NCBI GenBank assembly: GCA_937982605.1
Contig: CALJLC010000344.1
Coordinates: forward strand, 1-14,966
From: an uncultured Gemmatimonadales bacterium
GTDB lineage: Bacteria; Gemmatimonadota; Gemmatimonadetes; Longimicrobiales; Gaopeijiaceae
Length of the DNA: 14,966 nucleotides
Direction of reading: 5' to 3'
How positions within the stretch are numbered: position 1 is the stretch's first letter; every line of letters begins with the position of its first letter. The notes beneath the pieces are model-generated. The model was not told where the DNA came from and did not search any database. It saw only the letters and a list, made by a program, of their open reading frames with translations. This document shows, in pieces, positions 7,071 to 12,736 of the stretch. Both the position numbers and the translations under genes were made by a program.

Positions 7071-8080
7071 CGAAGACGATCACGGTCATTCCGGGTGACG
7101 GCATCGGGCCCGAGGTCACCGACGCGACCCTCGACGTGCTGCGGGCCGCGGGGGCCGACCTCGAGTACGACATGCAGCTCGGCGGCGTGACCGCGCTCGA
7201 GCAGGTGAAGCACCCGCTTCCCCAGGCGACGATCGACTCCGCGGAGCGCAACCGCGTCCTGCTCAAGGGTCCGCTCACGACGCCCTCGGGATCCGGCTTC
7301 CGGTCGATCAACGTGGAGATGAGGAAGCTCTTCGACCTCTACGCCAACGTCCGGCCCGTCCGGACGATCGTGCCGGGAGGTCGCTACGAGGACATCGACC
7401 TCGTCCTGATCCGGGAGAACACCGAGGGGCTGTACGTCGGTGTCGAGCACTACATCGGCATGCACGGAGACCCCAAGGCCGCGGCCGAGTCGGTGATGAT
7501 CATCACGCGCTTCGGTGCCGAGCGGATCTGCCGCTACGCCTTCGAGTACGCCCGCAAGAACGGGCGGAAGAAGGTCACCCTCGCGCACAAGGCCAACATC
7601 CTGAAGTACACCCAGGGGCTCTTCCTGGAGGTCGCGCACGAGGTGGCGAAGGACTTCCCGGAGATCGAGTGGGAGGACCGGATCATCGACGCGACGGCGA
7701 TGCTGCTCGTCCTCGATCCGTACCGCTTCGACGTCCTCGTCATGGAGAACATGTTCGGCGACATCCTCTCCGACCTCATGGCGGGGCTCGTCGGCGGCCT
7801 CGGCTTCGCGCCGGCCGGCAACATCGGGGCCGACGCGGCCATGTTCGAGGCGGTCCACGGCTCGGCGCCGGACATCGCGGGCAAGGGGATCGCCAATCCG
7901 ACGGGCCTCCTCTCGTCGGCGTGCCTCATGCTCGACCACCTGGATCAGGGCGAGGTGGCCGACCGGATCCGGGCCGCGATCGACGCGGTGGTGCAGGGGG
8001 GCGAGGCGCGCACCGTCGACATGGGCGGCAAGGCCACGACCAAGGAGTACACGGCCGCCCTGGTGAAGGCGCTGTCGTGA
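7067..8080 (+). CDS. icd: NAD-type isocitrate dehydrogenase
   Basis: A 337-residue decarboxylating dehydrogenase of the isocitrate/isopropylmalate family, converting isocitrate to 2-oxoglutarate in the TCA cycle. The N-terminus ITVIPGDGIGPEV is the family opening. Isocitrate specificity is supported by S80-I-N82-V-E-M-R86, the SxNxxxR substrate loop, plus Tyr123 (ENTEGLY) and Lys175 (AHKANILK). The metal ligands are Asp208, Asp232 and Asp236 in the NMFGDILSD signature. Asp269-Ile270 in SAPDIAG replace the Lys-Tyr pair of NADP enzymes, indicating NAD. The length matches the short NAD-IDH class related to eukaryotic IDH3 rather than the 416-residue E. coli enzyme. Homoisocitrate dehydrogenase is the main alternative. 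The ATG start overlaps the upstream lipoprotein stop by 4 bp, so translation is probably coupled. Confidence 0.9.
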   Translation: MTKTITVIPGDGIGPEVTDATLDVLRAAGADLEYDMQLGGVTALEQVKHPLPQATIDSAERNRVLLKGPLTTPSGSGFRSINVEMRKLFDLYANVRPVRTIVPGGRYEDIDLVLIRENTEGLYVGVEHYIGMHGDPKAAAESVMIITRFGAERICRYAFEYARKNGRKKVTLAHKANILKYTQGLFLEVAHEVAKDFPEIEWEDRIIDATAMLLVLDPYRFDVLVMENMFGDILSDLMAGLVGGLGFAPAGNIGADAAMFEAVHGSAPDIAGKGIANPTGLLSSACLMLDHLDQGEVADRIRAAIDAVVQGGEARTVDMGGKATTKEYTAALVKALS

Positions 8081-8105
8081 CCGAGGACGAGCGGCCTCGG
8101 GCACG

Positions 8106-8468
8106 GTGAGCGAGCGGCGCGTCTCCTGGCGGGATCGGTACCCGGACGAGGTGACGTGCGTCCGGTGTCTGGAGGTCCACGACTCCGTGGAGCTCGACCG
8201 GATGCTCTGGTGCCGCGACTGCCGGACGAGCGCGCGCAACCGGGCGTCGTGGTGGGGATGGGTCGGCGGGATCGCCTTCGGGGCCCTGTGCGGCCTCTAC
8301 GTCTGGTTCGCCGTGCGGCCCACCGACCTGGTGATCGGCGGGTGGCTGGCCACGCTCGTGGCGGCGGTGTGGATCGGCCAGAAGGTCGCGCGCGAGATGA
8401 TCTACGGGGGGATGCGCTTCCTCAACGCGCGCGCCGTCGAGGCGGTGCCGCCTTCGCTCGAGGAGTAG
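8106..8468 (+). CDS. Small zinc-ribbon membrane protein, function unknown
   Basis: A 120-residue protein with an N-terminal CxxC-x14-CxxC zinc ribbon (Cys18, Cys21, Cys36, Cys39) and two predicted membrane helices (about 49-70 and 75-92), followed by a short amphipathic tail. I do not recognise a named family; small zinc-ribbon membrane proteins of this design are common and mostly uncharacterised. The GTG at 8106 lacks a Shine-Dalgarno sequence at the right distance: GAGGACGAG (8083-8091) is about 15 bases away. It may instead be reached by coupling through a 10-codon reading frame (8077-8109) that overlaps the icd stop and this start. It is the last gene of the plus-strand cluster; its stop is 1 base from the stop of the convergent DUF4382 gene, with no terminator between. 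Confidence 0.75.
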   Translation: MSERRVSWRDRYPDEVTCVRCLEVHDSVELDRMLWCRDCRTSARNRASWWGWVGGIAFGALCGLYVWFAVRPTDLVIGGWLATLVAAVWIGQKVAREMIYGGMRFLNARAVEAVPPSLEE

Positions 8469-8469
8469 C

Positions 8470-9387
8470 TCAGCCCGGGATCAGGGCGAAGTCGACCCCT
8501 TCCACACTCTCCGACTCGCCCACGACGACGTCCCGGCTGCCGGGGTCGGAGGTGAAGCCCTCCGGGACCTCGAGGGTCACCCGATAGGTGCCGGGCGAGA
8601 GGAAGCCGATCGTGTAGGCGCCGTCCGCGTCGGTCGTGGCGGTTCCGCTCTCGCTCTGGAACTCCTCGCCGCTTCCCTCCGGCGCCAGCGACTCCGCGGT
8701 CACGACGATCCCCTCCACCGCGACCCCCTCCGGCCCGGTCACGGTGCCCGACAGGCTACCGGCGATGTCCCGGACCACGACGCGCAGGGTCGGCGTGAAG
8801 AGCATGCCCTTGATGCCGGCCGGCGTCTCCGGGTTGCCCTGCACGACGAAGCTGCGGTTGACGTCGAAGTCGACGACGAGGGTCATGTCTCCGGAGATCT
8901 CGATGCCGGAGGCGTCGTCCCCGGCCGCTTCGGCGTCGTCCGGCGTCATCGTCTCGGCGCGCAGCTTCAGCTTGATCCCCGTCTGGGCACCGCTGGGAAC
9001 CTTGAGCGGAGCGCCCCGCTCGTCCGTTCCGTCGAAGGTGTACCCCTCGGCCAGCACCACCCGCGCGGACTCGACGATCAGCCGCAGCTCGCCGTAGCTC
9101 CCTGCCGGGATCTCCGCGTCCGCGAGCAGCATCGTGACCTGGTCGCGAAGCGCGAGCAAGTCGACCTCGCCGTCGGTCCCGTCCTCCGACAGGACGATGC
9201 GCTCCTCACCTCCCAGAAGCTCCACGGCGCCGATGTCGACGAGCGCGGAGTCGAGGTAATCCGCGGGTGCATCGGTGAGGAGCACCTGGAGGCGGGCCGA
9301 GCCGGACGGTTCGAGGCCGCTGTCGCAGGCGGCGAGAAACGGCGTGACGGCCACGAGGAGGTGGAGCAGGCGCGCGGTCGGCTTCAT
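8470..9387 (-). CDS. DUF4382 lipoprotein with C-terminal regulatory-like beta domain
   Basis: A 305-residue secreted lipoprotein. The signal peptide ends in FLAAC with Cys21 as the lipid site. Residues of about 31-190 match the DUF4382 pattern: an opening LQVLLTDAPADYLDSALVDI, then SYGELRLIVESARVVL and a long strand ending VVDFDVNRSFVV. Residues of about 213-302 form a carboxypeptidase-regulatory-like/Cna-B-type beta sandwich (SLSGTVTGPEGVAVEGIVV...GTYRVTLEVPEGF), usual in surface or adhesion proteins. The protein is acidic and probably faces the periplasm or cell surface; no catalytic residues are apparent. It follows the pilin operon on the same strand, but the strong terminator at 9466-9501 separates them, so it should have its own promoter. 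No Shine-Dalgarno sequence precedes the ATG at 9387 (CACCCCC instead). Confidence 0.85.
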   Translation of the reverse strand: MKPTARLLHLLVAVTPFLAACDSGLEPSGSARLQVLLTDAPADYLDSALVDIGAVELLGGEERIVLSEDGTDGEVDLLALRDQVTMLLADAEIPAGSYGELRLIVESARVVLAEGYTFDGTDERGAPLKVPSGAQTGIKLKLRAETMTPDDAEAAGDDASGIEISGDMTLVVDFDVNRSFVVQGNPETPAGIKGMLFTPTLRVVVRDIAGSLSGTVTGPEGVAVEGIVVTAESLAPEGSGEEFQSESGTATTDADGAYTIGFLSPGTYRVTLEVPEGFTSDPGSRDVVVGESESVEGVDFALIPG

Positions 9388-9465
9388 GGGGGTGGGTACG
9401 GGGTTGGGGTGGCGTGTGTCCCGGTCTCGGACGCAAGGCGCGTGCCGTGCGGCGGATCCTGAAGG

Positions 9466-9501
9466 CGAAAAGGAGGCCCCGGCTCGCGAGCCGGGGCCTC
9501 C
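9466..9501 (-). terminator. Intrinsic terminator of minor-pilin operon
   Basis: A perfect inverted repeat of two 15-base arms (9472-9486 GGAGGCCCCGGCTCG and 9487-9501) gives a very stable GC hairpin, followed on the minus strand by TTTT (9471-9468). It lies 88 bases after the stop of the PilX-like gene and 79 bases before the DUF4382 gene, so it should stop the pilin transcript. The T-run is short, as is common in GC-rich genomes. On the plus strand no T-run follows, so it is directional. Confidence 0.8.
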
Positions 9502-9588
9502 CCGTGTGTCCCCGCCGAGGGCCCGCCGGCCCGGGCGGCCAGACCTCCTGGCGACGCGGCGGATCCGGCGGTCCGCTCGCGACGGCGG

Positions 9589-10749
9589 TCAGTTTGCGAC
9601 GGCAGTCAGGTCGACCCAGCTGCGCTGGGCGAGCGGTCGGGCTCGGGAGAGCGACGCGTTGTTGAGGATCGCGCGCGTGATGGCGCATCGCGAGTAGCGC
9701 ACCTCCGAGCCTCCCGTGATCGACTGGTCGTCGAGGAGGCCGTTCGAGGCCAGCACCGCGCCGACGATCCGGTTCCCGTTGCCCTGAGTCTCGAAGTTCC
9801 CCTGGACGATGATGATCCCGTAGAAGAGGAAGTTGCCTCGAAGATCGAGGTCCCCGTCCACGAGCAGGATGCCCTGACCCATCCCGCCGGACTGGATTCG
9901 CAGACTCGGCCCTCCGTGGTAGATCAGCGGGAAATACGAGCCGCACGGCGCGGTCGGAATCGTGTCCCCCCAGTTGGTGGGCACGGAGTCGTCGCAGCGC
10001 CCGGCCACCACCACGGGGGCGGTGTTGTTGATCGTCGACCCCTCGGACGAGACGTTCTTCCCCTCCGCCTGAGCCAGCGCGGTCAGCTCCGCCCAGTCCA
10101 TGTCCCCGAACGTGGTGAAGGTGGAGTCGACGATCGTCGAGTCCTGATCGTACGCCGGGTTGCCCGCGACGCTGCCCTTGCCGCTGGTGCCGATGAGCGA
10201 GGTGTCGTTCGTGAGCACGCCCGTGGTGTCGTTGACCGGAAGGCCCGTGCAGTACGGCCCCCACGACGGGGGTGTCGTGTTGGCTCCGTTCACGGCGGCG
10301 TTGCCCTTCACGACCGTCTTGCCCCGGGTCGTCAGAGCGGCGGGCGGGTCGATGTCCGCGAAGATCATCTTCGTGACCAGCCCGATGGAGCGCTTGGCGC
10401 CGGCCCACCGCTCGCCGCCCTCGGTCACGGTCCCGGTGGCCGTGAGGAAGTAGACGAAGTTGTTGGAGTTCGCGATCGAGACCTCCCAGATCCCGTTCGC
10501 GACCGTGTCGGTCAGGGTCGTGTCTCCCCAGACCGCGATGTTGCCGAGCTGGTAGCCGTTCCAGTTGGCCATCACCTCGTTGGCGCCGGCCTGCGCGATG
10601 TTGACGGCCATGTTGGCGTGGTGGCTCGCGACGCCGATGCGGAGCTCCTGCTGGGACACGTAGAAGCCCGCGGTCATGAGCACCGCGATCAGCACGAGCG
10701 CGCCGATCGCGGCCGGCATGACGAAGCCGCCCTCGTTCCGGGTGTACAT
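9589..10749 (-). CDS. PilX-like minor pilin with long extracellular domain
   Basis: A 386-residue prepilin-like protein. ATG 10749 is chosen for its GAGGG 7 bases upstream and the short charged leader MYTRNEGG before FVMPAAIGALVLIAVLM. An ATG at 10776 overlapping the PilW stop (TGATG) would add 9 residues and is possible. The leader ends Gly8/Phe9, but mature position 5 is Ala13, not Glu; lack of Glu5 is known for the tip subunit GspK, fitting a tip position. SQQELRIG and HHANMAVNIAQAGANEVMANW match the PilX N-terminal region. The C-terminal part has polar repeats and a strand-rich block (about 310-360, GILLVDGDLDLRG, FYGIIIVQGNFET, NRIVGAVLASNG). Four cysteines could form disulfides. It is the last gene of the pilin operon. 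Confidence 0.82.
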   Translation of the reverse strand: MYTRNEGGFVMPAAIGALVLIAVLMTAGFYVSQQELRIGVASHHANMAVNIAQAGANEVMANWNGYQLGNIAVWGDTTLTDTVANGIWEVSIANSNNFVYFLTATGTVTEGGERWAGAKRSIGLVTKMIFADIDPPAALTTRGKTVVKGNAAVNGANTTPPSWGPYCTGLPVNDTTGVLTNDTSLIGTSGKGSVAGNPAYDQDSTIVDSTFTTFGDMDWAELTALAQAEGKNVSSEGSTINNTAPVVVAGRCDDSVPTNWGDTIPTAPCGSYFPLIYHGGPSLRIQSGGMGQGILLVDGDLDLRGNFLFYGIIIVQGNFETQGNGNRIVGAVLASNGLLDDQSITGGSEVRYSRCAITRAILNNASLSRARPLAQRSWVDLTAVAN

Positions 10750-10775
10750 GACGGGTCCCTCGGTTCGTGTCCTCA

Positions 10776-11633
10776 TCAGTTCCGTGTGTGGATCCAGACC
10801 AGCACAGAGTCCTGGACCATGTCTCCCAGGGCGTTCAGCACGGTGGAGCCCGTGCGGACGGCCACCTCGATCTGCGCGACCTGAGACGGCACCGCGGTGA
10901 CCGCGCCCAGGGCATCGCGGTACTCGAACTCCAGCCCGGCGGAGGGGGCGAGCGGCCCCGCAATGGGTACCAGGCTCCCGCCGCCCGTGCGCCGCGCCAG
11001 GAACGCCTGTCCGTTCAACGTCGTCGTGGCGAAGGTGAACTCCTCGTAGCTGCGCACCGGGGCGCCGATCCCGACCGAGTCCGCCGCGAAGAGCGCTCCC
11101 TGGCCGTTGAAGTTGAGGCGCACCGCCGCGTCGAGGTCCTGAGGGCAGGTGATGCCGGTGGAGTCCACCGACGTCACCTCGGCCGCGATCCAGGCATCGT
11201 CGGAGTCGATGTCGGGATCGTTGTCCGCGAAGACGAAGACCGAGTCGTTGGACTCGAAGCGGTTCGAGCCGCCCATCACGTAGAGGGTGTCCCCGTTGTT
11301 CAGGACGAAGTCCTTGACCACGGTGACGGCGGGCTGCGGAGAGAAGGTGGTGGCGCATGCCACCGAGAACTTCCGCATCAGCCGCACGCGGAGGGAGTCC
11401 GAGGACATCGCGAGGATGTCACCGCCCGAGGGGCTCAGCTCTCGCAGCTCCGCGAAGAGCACCTCCACCGCCATCCGCGTCGTCTGCTGCCCCGCCACCG
11501 TAGCCGCCTGGGCCGTGTAGGCCCGGCGGTTCACCGTGAGGGTCTGGAGCGCGGCCAGCAGCACCAGCGACCCGAGGACGACCACCACGATGAGCTCGGC
11601 CATCGTGAACCCGCTTCGCGCCGCCCGCGTCAT
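10776..11633 (-). CDS. PilW-like minor pilin
   Basis: A 285-residue prepilin. It opens with a short leader MTRAARSG and the prepilin peptidase site G8/FTMAE with the conserved Glu at mature position 5, followed by a hydrophobic helix (IVVVVLGSLVLLAALQTL). The segment QQTTRMAVEVLFAELREL (about 48-65) is typical of PilW/GspJ N-terminal helices. The rest is a large beta-rich head with two cysteines (in SVACATT and GITCPQD) that may pair. The ATG at 11633 overlaps the PilV stop (ATGA). The protein would insert into the inner membrane, be cleaved by PilD and join the priming complex for a type IV pilus. The major pilin and motor genes are not in the window. Confidence 0.86.
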   Translation of the reverse strand: MTRAARSGFTMAELIVVVVLGSLVLLAALQTLTVNRRAYTAQAATVAGQQTTRMAVEVLFAELRELSPSGGDILAMSSDSLRVRLMRKFSVACATTFSPQPAVTVVKDFVLNNGDTLYVMGGSNRFESNDSVFVFADNDPDIDSDDAWIAAEVTSVDSTGITCPQDLDAAVRLNFNGQGALFAADSVGIGAPVRSYEEFTFATTTLNGQAFLARRTGGGSLVPIAGPLAPSAGLEFEYRDALGAVTAVPSQVAQIEVAVRTGSTVLNALGDMVQDSVLVWIHTRN

Positions 11634-12028
11634 CGTCTCAGGACCCGGAAGTCGAAGGAGTCGACCTTCATGGGGTTGTTCGCCGGGAACGGACCCGCGC
11701 TGAGGCCGGGGCCCGTCGTGTAGATGCGCACCAGCTTGTTCTGGGCGCCCTGGGGCGTCACGGTCCACTGGAGCTCGAAGACGCCGACCGAGTCCGAGCC
11801 GCTCATCACGCTGTCGTAGGGCAGCGACTGGATGCGGTCGATCGCGGTCTGAAACGCCACGGAGCGCTCCGTCATGAGGTCCGCCAGCGTCGTCTGCCGG
11901 ACGATGTGCGCGGTCGCGCTCGCCAGCGACATGACGCCGAAGGTGAAGATGAGGAGGGCGACGACCGTCTCGACCAGGGTGAAGCCGCCGCGGATCGAGG
12001 GACGTGGGGTGGGTTCGGACGTCGTCAT
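11630..12028 (-). CDS. PilV-like minor pilin
   Basis: A 132-residue prepilin. The leader MTTSEPTPRPSIRGG is cut at G15/FTLVE with Glu at mature position 5, followed by the helix TVVALLIFTFGVMSLASATA. The small C-terminal domain contains the pair of strands VFELQWTVTPQ and KLVRIYTT, as in PilV/GspI. ATG 12028 is chosen because it overlaps the upstream stop (ATGA) and gives a normal leader; longer in-frame starts would put unrelated sequence before the leader. It should act with the other three minor pilins in starting pilus assembly. Confidence 0.86.
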   Translation of the reverse strand: MTTSEPTPRPSIRGGFTLVETVVALLIFTFGVMSLASATAHIVRQTTLADLMTERSVAFQTAIDRIQSLPYDSVMSGSDSVGVFELQWTVTPQGAQNKLVRIYTTGPGLSAGPFPANNPMKVDSFDFRVLRR

Positions 12029-12528
12029 CCGATGACCTGACCCAGCGGAAGGATCAGGACGCTCGCCGAGTCGGCATTGAGCCAGAACTGCAGTCGGACG
12101 GTATCGGTCACCGCGCCGGTCACGCCGTAGAGCGCGCCCCAGTACCCGCACGTGCTGTCCGCGAAGCCGCGGGGCGTCATGCAGAGGTAGAACGAGCCGT
12201 AGGTGGGGTGGCGCAGATCGACGTTGAGCTCGCGGTCGAAGTGCTGGACCTCGCCCCAGGTGAAGGAGCTCCCGTCACGCTCGAGCATCGCGGCCGAGTC
12301 CCCGAGGACGTCGACCCACATCAGCACCGTCTCGCCGGTCTCGATCGCCTTCGAGCGCGCGCGCTGGTGCCACGTCATGTAGACGTGCTTGGCACCCTCC
12401 GTGGCGAACCGAGTCTGTACGCCGGCGGCGCCGTTCAGGGCGATGGCGGTGAGGATGCCGCCGATGACGATGACGAGGATCATCTCGATCATCGTGAATC
12501 CGCGGCGGAGGTATGTTCGGGGTCCCAT
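12025..12528 (-). CDS. FimT/GspH-like minor pilin
   Basis: A 167-residue prepilin, first gene of the minor-pilin operon. The leader MGPRTYLRRG is cut at G10/FTMIE with Glu at mature position 5, then a hydrophobic helix (MILVIVIGGILTAIALNG). The C-terminal head has the strands and loop of FimT/GspH-type pilins (VLMWVDVLG, FDRELNVDL, and two cysteines in YLCMTPRG and STCGYWG that may pair). ATG 12528 gives the normal 10-residue leader; an in-frame ATG at 12600 would add 24 residues ahead of it and has no better ribosome-binding site, so the true start is not certain. FimT homologues in other bacteria bind DNA during natural transformation, but I see no positive patch strong enough to claim this. 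Confidence 0.85.
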   Translation of the reverse strand: MGPRTYLRRGFTMIEMILVIVIGGILTAIALNGAAGVQTRFATEGAKHVYMTWHQRARSKAIETGETVLMWVDVLGDSAAMLERDGSSFTWGEVQHFDRELNVDLRHPTYGSFYLCMTPRGFADSTCGYWGALYGVTGAVTDTVRLQFWLNADSASVLILPLGQVIG

Positions 12529-12736
12529 CGGTGGCGCGATTGCGTCAGGTTCGAGAGCGAGGGTCCCTTTCACCAAGTTCCGTGCCGCCGCCCGCCGCAT
12601 GGATGAACGGTCGAGATGGGCGGGTCAAGGAAAATCGGGGACCGTCGGACCCGGCAAAGATTTCTCGAAGGAGTACCGCAAGTGCTGACTCGAAGGCCGT
12701 CGGGATGCCTCCGATGAACCGAAGGGATCGGCGGGC

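Noticed and set aside
6752..8239. 495-codon open frame antisense to icd
   Set aside because: The opposite strand encodes a complete isocitrate dehydrogenase with all catalytic residues; the antisense product has no recognisable domain.
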